Source: Oscillatoria princeps RMCB-10
Lineage (GTDB): Bacteria; Cyanobacteriota; Cyanobacteriia; Cyanobacteriales; Oscillatoriaceae
Direction: 5' to 3'
Length of the DNA stretch: 60,246 nucleotides
Assembly: GCA_019359235.1 (NCBI GenBank)
Contig: JAHHHT010000043.1
Location: forward strand, 1-60,246
Of the stretch, positions 16,600-24,048 are shown one piece after another (position 1 is the first letter of the stretch; every line of letters starts with the position of its first letter). The notes beneath the pieces are model-generated. The model saw only the letters and a program-made list of their open reading frames with translations, did not search any database and was not told the DNA's origin. The translations under genes were made by a program, and so were the position numbers.

Positions 16600-16610
16600 A
16601 ATTTACCTCT

Positions 16611-18386
16611 TTATTCACCGTCACGCCAGTTTAGTCTTTGTCTGTTGCTTTGCTGTAGGTTTTGCCCTTGATTTGAGTCAGGATCGCGCCAATTTAATCT
16701 GTCTTGCTGTTCGTTCTGCCTTTGGTTAGAGTTGTCTTCGCGCCAAATTAATATAGGAGAACTTGCGCCTGGAATCGCTGTGGCTTGTGATGCAGACTCG
16801 CGCCAATTTAAACGACGTGGGGGTTGCCAGGTAGTGCTTGGCGCGAGTACCCTTTCATAATCCACTAAAAAAGGTTTGCGACAAGCTGTTCTAGAATGAA
16901 CGATAGCGACATATTGATTGCCTACAGGATACTGAATTTCTCTCGTATCCAGTACCGGAGCTGATTCGCGCCAGTTTTCATAACGCTCGCGGTCAAAATG
17001 AGTCCGCAGCCAAGGAAACTCATCTTGTGGGTTAGGTTCATGGTGTCTGCGCCTTCTCACATTCTGATTGCGATTTCCCAGACGACTGCTCAACCACTCA
17101 GCCGCACCGGCACCCACACCCCGACAGAGAACAACCGTATCGAAATTTTCCATCACCTGCTCTCGATATTCTGGGGTAATTTGCTCCAGGCTTTGAGCGG
17201 CAATAACAATACTTCCTTTCGCTGAACGCGCCACACTTGTAAACTCAGCAACATCTATTTGTTGCTGGATTCGGGGAAACTCATCAATCCAAAAGACAAT
17301 CCCTTGCTCGCCCTCATTTTGAGTCCATCGCTCATAAAAGATAGTCATCAGAATATCAATGAGCGCCGCTGATATTTTTTTGGAAACATCACGCCCTGCT
17401 AACTCAGCCCCAATGACTAATAAGGTAGGGCGACGCTGAATATCTCGCAGTAAAATGTCACTGTGTCCTGTGACTTGCTCAAAGTTTGGCCAGCCAAAAA
17501 AGCTGATCGCATCCTGAATTGCCCAAGTAAAAGCGCTGTCCCCACTATCACTATTTTGAATCAGTCTGAGTTGAGATTGAATAGCGGCTTGTAATCTAGT
17601 ATCCGGGCATAACCGTAAAAATTGAGTTAGAGTTTCAACAGGATTCTGGGCAATTTGGTAAATATGCTTGAGGGTTGCCGCCTCCCCAAAAACCTGCTTA
17701 ATCAGCATAATCCACTGAGCCATCCAAGCGATGTCTCTCATGGCAAAATGCCGACTCTCTCCTAAGTTGTCCGTGCTGCCATACAAGCAGCTAGCTAAGA
17801 TTTGAGCGTCTTGTATAGAGTATATATTATCCAGTAAGTTAATACTGTGGCTGCGGTAAACTTCTTGGGGATGTGTGCTCCAATAGATTACCCTCACTCC
17901 TTTTTGCTGTGCGTACTCACCTAGCTTATCTATGAGGGAGCCACCTTTAACGTCAATCACGATGTTAGATAACCCAGCATCAATTGCAGCCTTAATGCCG
18001 GGAACGATCAACCCTTCTGTTTTCCCGGAACCCGGTGGCCCAATAATGGCTACATTTTTGTAAATGGATTTTTCTTGCATCCAAACCTCTTGAGTTGGCT
18101 TTACTTTACCCCCGGCTATTTTCAAGAATTTCCCCAGGTCGAGAACGGGTTGGGATGCGTATCTATCTGGATGTTTTAAAATTCGGCAATTGTGAAGCGG
18201 AGATCCAGGAGACTTAAGAACATCGGTAATTTCATTCAGAGTTGCTGTTCCTGAGTAATCCCTTAAATCTCTCAGGTGAATATCTGTAGGCGGCAAAGGT
18301 TCGTTGGGGCCAAGAATAGTTTCGCCACCCCCGAACAGGTTTCGTAACCCCCAGCCTAAGTTTTCAAAAGAGTCTTGCCAAGTCAT
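16611..18386 (-). CDS. VirD4/TraG-like P-loop ATPase with a tail of LxWRD/E motifs
   Basis: 591 residues. Walker A is GPPGSGKT at residues 116-123, Walker B IVFWIDEF at 363-370, and the flanking pattern (VIDVKGGS, TLLVIGAEL, VIAAQSLEQI) is that of type IV secretion coupling proteins of the VirD4/TraG/TraD group. Unlike VirD4 there is no clear N-terminal membrane pair. From residue 470 the protein carries five tryptophan motifs: YENWRE, LNWRE (526-530), LIWRE (546-550), LNWRD (564-568) and LNWRD (585-589), the last four in a Gln/Asn-rich tail. No relaxase or mating-pore gene is nearby, so it probably works inside this operon, for example as an unfoldase or translocation motor. That role is inference. 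Confidence 0.85.
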   Translation of the reverse strand: MTWQDSFENLGWGLRNLFGGGETILGPNEPLPPTDIHLRDLRDYSGTATLNEITDVLKSPGSPLHNCRILKHPDRYASQPVLDLGKFLKIAGGKVKPTQEVWMQEKSIYKNVAIIGPPGSGKTEGLIVPGIKAAIDAGLSNIVIDVKGGSLIDKLGEYAQQKGVRVIYWSTHPQEVYRSHSINLLDNIYSIQDAQILASCLYGSTDNLGESRHFAMRDIAWMAQWIMLIKQVFGEAATLKHIYQIAQNPVETLTQFLRLCPDTRLQAAIQSQLRLIQNSDSGDSAFTWAIQDAISFFGWPNFEQVTGHSDILLRDIQRRPTLLVIGAELAGRDVSKKISAALIDILMTIFYERWTQNEGEQGIVFWIDEFPRIQQQIDVAEFTSVARSAKGSIVIAAQSLEQITPEYREQVMENFDTVVLCRGVGAGAAEWLSSRLGNRNQNVRRRRHHEPNPQDEFPWLRTHFDRERYENWRESAPVLDTREIQYPVGNQYVAIVHSRTACRKPFLVDYERVLAPSTTWQPPRRLNWRESASQATAIPGASSPILIWREDNSNQRQNEQQDRLNWRDPDSNQGQNLQQSNRQRLNWRDGE

Positions 18387-18404
18387 GTTGTTTTTTTATC
18401 GGTC

Positions 18405-19418
18405 TTATTGCAGGTGCTGGTTACTTTGCGGCTGTGATGGTTGCGACTCTAGGGGTTGCGACTCTAGGGGTTGCGACTCTAGGGGTTGCGACTCTGATGG
18501 TGGCGGATATGATGTTTGCGGCGAGTTTGGTGGTTGTGAACTTTGCGGATAAGATTGAAATATTTTCCGGATCAGTCGAGTCAACCAAGATCCAGGTATA
18601 AAAATAATCTTCAGAGCAGCCATATCCCCAATCACAATACCTGGATTTGAACGTTCAGGTTGCTCACTGCTTTCTGGTTGGCTGGGGGAAAATGGTGCTA
18701 ATTCAGAGCTATCCTGCACCTGTTCCGAGCGAGTAACTGGTGGCAATTGTGGCTCTCTTCGGTGTGGTTGTGGTTGTTCTTGTGGCTGTGGTTCTTGAGG
18801 TTCGTCTCGCCACTGGAGTTGCTGAGAATATTTTTCCAAGTAAATAGGCTCAATCCTTTTACCTTCTGCACCGTAAAAGAACCCTATCTCTTTGCGCAGA
18901 GGATCGTATACCACCGCAATCTGCCAAATCTGCTTAAAAGATAATCTTTGAGTATTTAAGTCAGTCCCCGATAAGAATATACCATGACCTGGATGGGAGT
19001 GATACCAGCCAACAATTGTTGTTCCAGGAAAATCTTGTTTGTGAGTGCTAATAATTGCTTGCCAGCATTCCGGTGTGAACTGAAAGTGAACTCGATTGCC
19101 TACCGTGTATGGAGCAGCAATAGAGCCAACTATTTCTGTATAGTATTTTTTGCTTTTTGGGCATAAATAAGCTTGGCCAACTACAACTCCTCCCGTTTCA
19201 TTATAAGGGTCATGGCTCAGATGTTGGATCAGTTGACTCACAGCTTCCCGTTCCACAAAAACACTCATGGATTGGCTGCTAATTTCTCTGAATAGAGATT
19301 CAATGTTCCTGCTGGATGAGCCAGCGAATCGCTGTTGCTTATCTCGCAAAAAATTCCTTAGATGTCTGGCTATCGGTTTGTAAACATCTTCACAATCACG
19401 CCACTGAAGTCTAGCCAT
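18405..19418 (-). CDS. JAMM/JAB metallopeptidase, probable Ubl-processing and deconjugating enzyme
   Basis: 337 residues. The JAMM zinc site is complete: Glu74 (NETGGVVVG), His140 and His142 (YHSHPG), Ser150 and Asp153 (FLSGTD). The family cleaves isopeptide or peptide bonds after ubiquitin-like C-termini; here it is the obvious candidate to remove the 5-residue tail from the Ubl encoded upstream. LQWRD occurs right at the N-terminus (residues 4-8) and again after the catalytic domain (about 204-208). The C-terminal half is Pro/Gln/Ser-rich with one conserved-looking hydrophobic patch ([20 protein letters not shown]) and ends in repeats of P-L-E-S-Q encoded by a 15-bp tandem repeat. Confidence 0.92.
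   Translation of the reverse strand: MARLQWRDCEDVYKPIARHLRNFLRDKQQRFAGSSSRNIESLFREISSQSMSVFVEREAVSQLIQHLSHDPYNETGGVVVGQAYLCPKSKKYYTEIVGSIAAPYTVGNRVHFQFTPECWQAIISTHKQDFPGTTIVGWYHSHPGHGIFLSGTDLNTQRLSFKQIWQIAVVYDPLRKEIGFFYGAEGKRIEPIYLEKYSQQLQWRDEPQEPQPQEQPQPHRREPQLPPVTRSEQVQDSSELAPFSPSQPESSEQPERSNPGIVIGDMAALKIIFIPGSWLTRLIRKIFQSYPQSSQPPNSPQTSYPPPSESQPLESQPLESQPLESQPSQPQSNQHLQ
18435..18496. repeat. 15-bp tandem repeat in the 3' end of the JAMM gene
   Basis: Four units of GGTTGCGACTCTAGG-type sequence encode the repeated pentapeptide PLESQ near the C-terminus of the JAMM protein. Units are nearly identical, so copy number may vary by slippage. Confidence 0.8.
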
Positions 19419-19542
19419 ATTTTATGCGCAACTTTAAAAACCTGAAAAATATATCTGGATTTTAACCCTGTATAAACTTGATAGGGAGCGCTAAGAGTTC
19501 AGGTATCTATATTAGATTCAAGCACATCCCTATCTATATCAT

Positions 19543-20034
19543 CTATCTCCAATTCAGCTTATTTAATGGAAATAAGTGCTGATTTATATTAGCCCAGTCT
19601 CTGGCTGTAGAGTTAGCAGGTACTCCAAACCTAAGGTTTTCATACTGAATCATCCTAATGACTCTCTTTACCAGAGCATCCAGAGGTTCATTTACTTTTT
19701 GCAAATCACTGCCCCTGAAACAAAATCTACCATCTGAGTAAACATTAGGATGAAACATCGGTGCTTCTAACTTAACTACCGGTAACACACCTGTATCGGG
19801 ATAAGATTCGGGAAAATCTTTTATGCAAATAATATGTTCTGTCCGATACTTAGGCGTACTACCGCTAACGGATTCTACTCCTTTGCAGTTGGATAATTGG
19901 ATGCGGTAATAATCCGGCGGATTACCTCTTGCCTCCAATATCGTGATTTTGACTGGTTTGACTGACTCATTGAAAACACAGAGCTTTTGTAAAGAACGGT
20001 AATCATTAGCCAGTCTATCCTGCCTAAGAGTCAT
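19543..20034 (-). CDS. E2-like ubiquitin-conjugating enzyme fold protein
   Basis: 163 residues. The segment from FPESYP through APMFHPNVYSDGRFCF matches the UBC-fold signature: Pro-rich loop, strand, HPN (residues 95-97), then the Gly-x-x-Cys active site with Cys105. A helix follows (EPLDALVKRVIRMIQYE) and a PANSTARDW segment like the C-terminal helices of E2 enzymes. It would receive the Ubl from the E1-like protein as a thioester on Cys105. The protein ends exactly with KLNWR, one of the operon-wide tryptophan motifs. Its start overlaps the end of the Ubl gene by 11 bases, indicating translational coupling; 124 bases separate it from the JAMM gene. Confidence 0.9.
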   Translation of the reverse strand: MTLRQDRLANDYRSLQKLCVFNESVKPVKITILEARGNPPDYYRIQLSNCKGVESVSGSTPKYRTEHIICIKDFPESYPDTGVLPVVKLEAPMFHPNVYSDGRFCFRGSDLQKVNEPLDALVKRVIRMIQYENLRFGVPANSTARDWANINQHLFPLNKLNWR

Positions 20035-20287
20035 AATTATAGCCTCCTTCTGCTCTAGGTGTTAATATCAATAAAGCTCCTGATTGAATGCCCGCACTTT
20101 GAAGGGTGTCGCTTTCTCGTAACACCTTGTTGGTTTTATCTAAAATAAGATCGCAAGGAACTGACAATAAATTTGCCTGTTCTTGAGCGCCATCTTTCAC
20201 TTGACTTATTAACATATCTAGAGGGACATCGACTGTCTTTTTGAAAGTGCCATCAACGGTTCTAACCGTTACAGTAATTGTTTCCAT
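20024..20287 (-). CDS. Ubiquitin-like protein with C-terminal Gly-Gly and 5-residue tail
   Basis: 87 residues with a beta-grasp pattern: TITVTVRT, TFKKTVDVP, a helix (ISQVKDGAQEQANLL), LILDKTNKVL, TLQSAGIQSGALLILTP, much like YukD and ubiquitin. It ends RAEGG then YNYDS, so Gly81-Gly82 would be exposed by removing five residues. I chose the ATG at 20287 rather than the upstream in-frame ATG at 20329: GCGAGGAAATT gives a ribosome-binding site right before it, and the decayed copy upstream starts at the equivalent point. Embedded between E1-like and E2-like genes, it is the likely modifier of the pathway. Confidence 0.9.
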   Translation of the reverse strand: METITVTVRTVDGTFKKTVDVPLDMLISQVKDGAQEQANLLSVPCDLILDKTNKVLRESDTLQSAGIQSGALLILTPRAEGGYNYDS

Positions 20288-20359
20288 AATTTCCTCGCTC
20301 TCCTCATCCGTTGGTTGGTTGTTCTTCAAAAACTATTTCTGGCTGTACCGGCAGCTAAA

Positions 20360-20479
20360 TTATATTTGGGATCGATAATAACGAATCACCTGATTTGCTC
20401 GCACCGATGCAGGAGGAACTTCGGCGATTTTCTGAAAGCTCCTATCAGCTGTTCTGACTGTTACGGGAATTGTTTCTAT
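20360..20479 (-). pseudogene. Decayed duplicate of the ubiquitin-like gene
   Basis: Immediately after the E1-like stop codon the minus strand reads IETIPVTVRTADRSFQKIAE, clearly homologous to the first 20 residues of the intact Ubl (METITVTVRTVDGTFKKTVD). The start codon is ATA instead of ATG. Similarity fades after about 26 residues and the frame stops 39 codons in, before any Gly-Gly. It is a truncated relic of a tandem Ubl duplication. Confidence 0.75.
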
Positions 20480-20482
20480 GAT

Positions 20483-21652
20483 TCAGTCAGCATCCTGATG
20501 AGTCTGTTTGGAGTCAGAAAATAGCTCGATATTTACGCGCCACTGGTAAGTTTGGCCGTTGTAGGCAAGCAACTCGCGCTCGCCTAACCCAAAATCCCTA
20601 AATGGCAAGTCAGCATCTTCAGAATCAGCAGCTAGCCTAAAATACTTGACAGCTTCTCTGTTTGAATTATCACATTTTGGGCACTGAGTATCACCCTGCT
20701 TGATTTCTTTGATAGGTTTTTTAACCGGCTCTATATACCCACAACTATGACAGGTAAACTTAGAGACAAAATCAAAGGGTAACTCTAGCTGCCAGTCCTC
20801 CCATAAATCTAATTCTTGGGCCACTTTTTGGGGCGTGCTATCAAATTTAGCTGCGAAAGCAGAGGTTCCGCCCTTTTGGGTAATTGATGCGTGATCGGGG
20901 CAATCTCGATCCAGAGTAAATTCAATGGTGCGGAAGCCCATCGGATTGCTAACCGGCAAAAATAACTGTGTTCCTGGTTTTAGGTGACTTTCCCCAAAGA
21001 CCAAAAGTTGTACTGCTACCTCTACTTGGTAAGCTGCAATGACAGAAGAGGTCATAATGGTGGTGGCCATCGTTGGCTCTTTAAAACTGTCCTTCAGATA
21101 CCCGCACGAGTACCTTTCGTTAAGCCTTTCCCAAGCTGACCGATCCATTTGGCAGCGATAGCAGGCTGTTTCTGGAACTCTGGGATCGAAAAGCGCTACA
21201 TTCCCTAATTGGTGGTTGATCCCGCCATCGACCCAAGGGACACCGGCAAAATAGCACCGTTTATTAATTTCCCGTCTAGCCCCAATACTGTCCAAACAGC
21301 CGAACACTACATCCATCTCCCGCAGCAAGCCGCGCCCAAAAGCAAACTCTAACTTGCCAATAATCGGATATACTTGAGCGTCAGGGTTTAATTCCTTAAC
21401 CCTCTGGGCCACCACCTCCGCTTTATATCTGCCTATGTCCGACTCCCTAAACAAAACCGAGCGCGTCAAGTTGTGGATTTCGATAGTGTCATAGTCCACG
21501 ACCCAAATATGACCCACTCCCAGCAAGGCCAAGTTTTTAAGCACTTCGTTCCCTAGTGCGCCACAGCCAAATACAGCTACTTTAGCATTGGCCAGCTTTT
21601 CTTGGCTCCAGTTTGGAATGCGTTTTAGGCGGTCGTATTTGTCGTCAGACAT
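20483..21652 (-). CDS. E1-like (ThiF/MoeB family) adenylating enzyme
   Basis: 389 residues; first gene of the operon. The Rossmann nucleotide site is GCGALG (residues 29-34), with Asp53, Arg64, Lys77 and Asp121 in the positions used by E1/MoeB/ThiF enzymes for ATP. Structural zinc ligands are probably C164-x2-C167 and C251-x2-H254. Cys183 (YSCGYLKDSFKEPT) is the best candidate for the catalytic thioester cysteine. An added C-terminal zinc ribbon (C301-x2-C304 and C324-x2-C327) is not part of the core fold and could recruit the E2 or a partner. YQWR near residue 370 resembles the operon-wide motif. It would adenylate the Ubl C-terminal Gly and pass it to the E2-like protein. Confidence 0.92.
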   Translation of the reverse strand: MSDDKYDRLKRIPNWSQEKLANAKVAVFGCGALGNEVLKNLALLGVGHIWVVDYDTIEIHNLTRSVLFRESDIGRYKAEVVAQRVKELNPDAQVYPIIGKLEFAFGRGLLREMDVVFGCLDSIGARREINKRCYFAGVPWVDGGINHQLGNVALFDPRVPETACYRCQMDRSAWERLNERYSCGYLKDSFKEPTMATTIMTSSVIAAYQVEVAVQLLVFGESHLKPGTQLFLPVSNPMGFRTIEFTLDRDCPDHASITQKGGTSAFAAKFDSTPQKVAQELDLWEDWQLELPFDFVSKFTCHSCGYIEPVKKPIKEIKQGDTQCPKCDNSNREAVKYFRLAADSEDADLPFRDFGLGERELLAYNGQTYQWRVNIELFSDSKQTHQDAD

Positions 21653-22519
21653 TGCTATTTAAAAGCCACTTCCTTTTGCGTATCGGCCCTCTGTCTCCTT
21701 CTCTTCATTATGTTATCCCGGCTCCTCAAAGCTGACAAGCCGAAAAAAGTTGGAAAAAGTTGGATCTTTCTCAACTTGGTATAGAGAATGTGCCGGCGCG
21801 GCAAAAAGTTGGAAAAAGTTGGAAAAAGTTTGGTATAGTTACCGCCGCGCTCTCACCGGCACACCTGTGGACATCCCTCAGATATAGCACTAGCCAGATT
21901 GCTTCGGACATTGGACATTCTAGGGCAGGCCGTTCCGCTAGCGTAGCGATGCGCGCCAGCGCATTGCGGGCCCGTAGCTGCGTTCCGCAGCCCCTACGCT
22001 AAAGCGCGACACCTGCCCCACGGATATACCCGTAGGACAGGCATCTTGCTTGTCCCAATGTCCATGAGAACAAGGGACATGCCTTGTCCATTACTGAGCT
22101 GTCCATTGCTATATTGGCTCTTTCTACGATTGGCAGACAGAATGGGGATGGCCAGCCGACAAAGTTGGGAAAAGCTGGCTCACTATAAAATTGGGATATC
22201 TATAGCAGTAGCCACTTAGATTAGGACGTAGGACAGGCGTCTCGCCTGTCCCAGAGATATTGAGGGCAGGCGTCTCGCCTGCCCTACGCCTTCCCTCCGA
22301 GCTCGTGTCCTAAACTGACTGCCTACTGCTATAGCACTAGCCACTTAGGGCACGGACGTAGGACAGGCGTTCCCTCCGCCCCTGTCCCTGCTATCAAGTG
22401 AGATGCCTTGTCCATTACAGAGCTGTCTATTGCTATAAAAGGGGTAGGCGCGGCAAAAAAGTTGCAAAAAGTGGGAAAAAGTTTGGTATAGTAACCCCAG
22501 CGCTCTCACCGGCCCACCT
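21653..22519. promoter_or_regulatory. Divergent control region with iterated GTTGGAAAAA repeats
   Basis: 867 bases between the divergent E1-like gene and the HTH gene. The block AAAAAGTTGGAAAAAGTT, followed by TTGGTATA, appears at 21743-21783 (variant), 21800-21838 and 22453-22492, with a weaker version near 22158-22176. Units repeat every 10 bases, matching one helical turn, and precede a TATAGT box. The segment 21790-21886 is a near copy of 22444-22539, including the first codons of the HTH gene. Between the copies lie small palindromes of the GGACAGGCGTCTCGCCTGTCC type. Confidence 0.6.
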
Positions 22520-23038
22520 ATGGACATCCCTCAGATATTGCAATTTGTCGATGAAGCGGTCTGCGCCAAGACCGGCAAACATCTCAATGACTTGCAGCGG
22601 AGAATTATCATGGGAATACTGAAGGGCCAAAAGTATGCCGGCGTTGCAGAAACTTATGGGTATAGCGCCAAGCACATAAAAAAAGCCAGTCACGAGCTCT
22701 TGCGCATGCTATCTGATGTCTTTGGCGAAGACGTTAAGAAAAGTAATCTTGAATCAGTCCTAGACCGCCAAATCAATGTAAATATAACTTTGAGGACGAA
22801 AAACAACCGTCATCATAATAATGTTACAGGTATAGGCTACATCTACAGTTGCCCCGATTCCTCCACTTATCCCCCAGAGAAAAGTCAACCGGCAACTCGC
22901 GACTCGCACCCGGCCATCCCGAAAATTAAAATAGAAACAGTTAATAAATTGCGACAGTTTGGCTTGCGCGACGAGCAAATTGCAGAGGCGCTAGACCTAC
23001 CCTTGGAGGTAGTTAAGCAGGTGGACTTCGAGGAGTGA
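22520..23038 (+). CDS. Small HTH protein like the N-terminal domain of cyanobacterial vWA-MoxR-associated/NTPase proteins
   Basis: 172 residues. The first ~85 (PQILQFVDEAVCAKTGKHL, LQRRIIMGILKGQKYAGVAE, GYSAKHIKKASHELLRMLSD, GEDVKKSNLESVL) match the helix-turn-helix region that heads many large cyanobacterial signalling NTPases (WD40, vWA-MoxR-associated systems). Here it stands alone. A variable linker is followed by a second short helical unit (IETVNKLRQFGLRDEQIAEALDLPLEVVKQ) that looks like another HTH. Its own promoter carries GTTGGAAAAA-type repeats. It lies divergent to the Ubl operon and is a candidate regulator of it and of itself, by inference. Confidence 0.75.
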   Translation: MDIPQILQFVDEAVCAKTGKHLNDLQRRIIMGILKGQKYAGVAETYGYSAKHIKKASHELLRMLSDVFGEDVKKSNLESVLDRQINVNITLRTKNNRHHNNVTGIGYIYSCPDSSTYPPEKSQPATRDSHPAIPKIKIETVNKLRQFGLRDEQIAEALDLPLEVVKQVDFEE

Positions 23039-23129
23039 GAAAGCCCCAGTTGTTTCTCGCTCGCCACCGGCAGCGGAAGCGCCAAGACTCTTGTGCCGGT
23101 TTGAACTCTCACGGCGCACGCCGTATCCC

Positions 23130-23777
23130 TTAACAGACTTGCTCTCGCACCCATTTGCGAAATGCTCGCCGCGCCGCACCGGCACCCTCCGTCTGGCTCA
23201 TTTTCAAATATTCCGAAATCTTCTCCACAACCGGCAAATTGGGAAATGTCGGGCTAGTTTCCACCGGCACATATTCCCCCGATCGCAAAACAAAAATTTC
23301 CACTCTCCCTTCTGCATAGCGCCACAGTTCCGGCACACCCAGCGCCACATAAGCAGACAGCTGCGTTTGTGAGGTAATATCGACTTCAAGGGCTAAATCT
23401 GGCGGCGGATCGGCAGATAAATCGATCCGCTCTTTGCCCACCATCCGCGCTGCATTTTGAATGTAAAAACAATCGTCTGGTTCAACACCGGCTGCCATCT
23501 CTGGACGCTTAAACGTTGTCGAACCATAAGGCTCCCAGTCTGTCCCCAACTCATCCAGCAAGATTTTGACAAACTCGCCAATCAGTATTTTTGCTTTTTC
23601 ATGTTTTGGTAGCGGCATCCGAATCTCCAAAATTCCCTGATAGTAAGCAACTCGCGAACCGCGATGCTCTCCGATTTCTTCTAAAATTGCCTCAAACTCC
23701 GCCCAACTAATCTCGCGCAAGGTCAGCCGCTGTCCTGGTTGAACATCGATCTGGCGCAATTGCAGTGTAACGACCAT
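23130..23777 (-). CDS. Uma2 family (DUF820) PD-(D/E)XK nuclease-fold protein
   Basis: 215 residues, normal length for this family, which is hugely expanded in cyanobacteria. It shows the typical N-terminal LTLREISWAEFEAILEE segment, YYQGILEIRMPLPKHE, GVEPDDCFYI (the family EPD catalytic acid), and LALEVDITSQTQLS with the ExD core, then YAALGVPELWRY-like sequence (YVALGVPELWRYAEG). The family has a restriction-endonuclease-like fold; cellular roles remain unclear and some members are linked to mobile elements. It converges with the HTH gene, 91 bases apart. Confidence 0.92.
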   Translation of the reverse strand: MVVTLQLRQIDVQPGQRLTLREISWAEFEAILEEIGEHRGSRVAYYQGILEIRMPLPKHEKAKILIGEFVKILLDELGTDWEPYGSTTFKRPEMAAGVEPDDCFYIQNAARMVGKERIDLSADPPPDLALEVDITSQTQLSAYVALGVPELWRYAEGRVEIFVLRSGEYVPVETSPTFPNLPVVEKISEYLKMSQTEGAGAARRAFRKWVREQVC

Positions 23778-23871
23778 CTCAGCCTCCCTACTGTTTGAGG
23801 TAATCGGTTTACTCCCACAGTTTATTTAAATCCAAAACAAACCCAGGTAAGACATCTTCACCTGATAAAAT

Positions 23872-24048
23872 TATATAACCCAAGTTGCTACTTCCCAGTG
23901 AGTCAGGTCAGATCCCCCCCTAGCCGGGGCGGTCTCCGTGTGCCGCACCGCCCCTACAAGGGGGGGGAATGCTCAAAGCCCCCCTTTTTAAGGGGGGTTT
24001 GGGGGGATCTAGATCCTTAGACTTGTAGGTAGCAACTTGAGTTATATA
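23872..24048. mobile_element. 177-bp MITE with 20-bp terminal inverted repeats
   Basis: The left end TATATAACCCAAGTTGCTAC and the reverse complement of the right end (TATATAACTCAAGTTGCTAC) match at 19 of 20 positions. Inside sits a GATCCCCCC...GGGGGGATC element (23911-24009) like that at 13605-13676, itself interrupted by a GGGGCGGT...ACCGCCCC palindrome. No transposase is encoded. It appears to be a nested non-autonomous element. Confidence 0.8.

Noticed and set aside
16611-18386. Conjugative element (because of the TraG-like ATPase)
   Set aside because: No relaxase, mating-pore, integrase or oriT-like structure is visible, and all neighbours belong to the Ubl pathway.
14129-21652. Molybdopterin or thiamine sulfur-carrier operon (ThiF/MoeB with ThiS/MoaD)
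   Set aside because: The presence of an E2-like protein with HPN and an active-site Cys, a JAMM peptidase and a Ubl with a tail after Gly-Gly argues for conjugation rather than sulfur transfer; no other cofactor genes are nearby.
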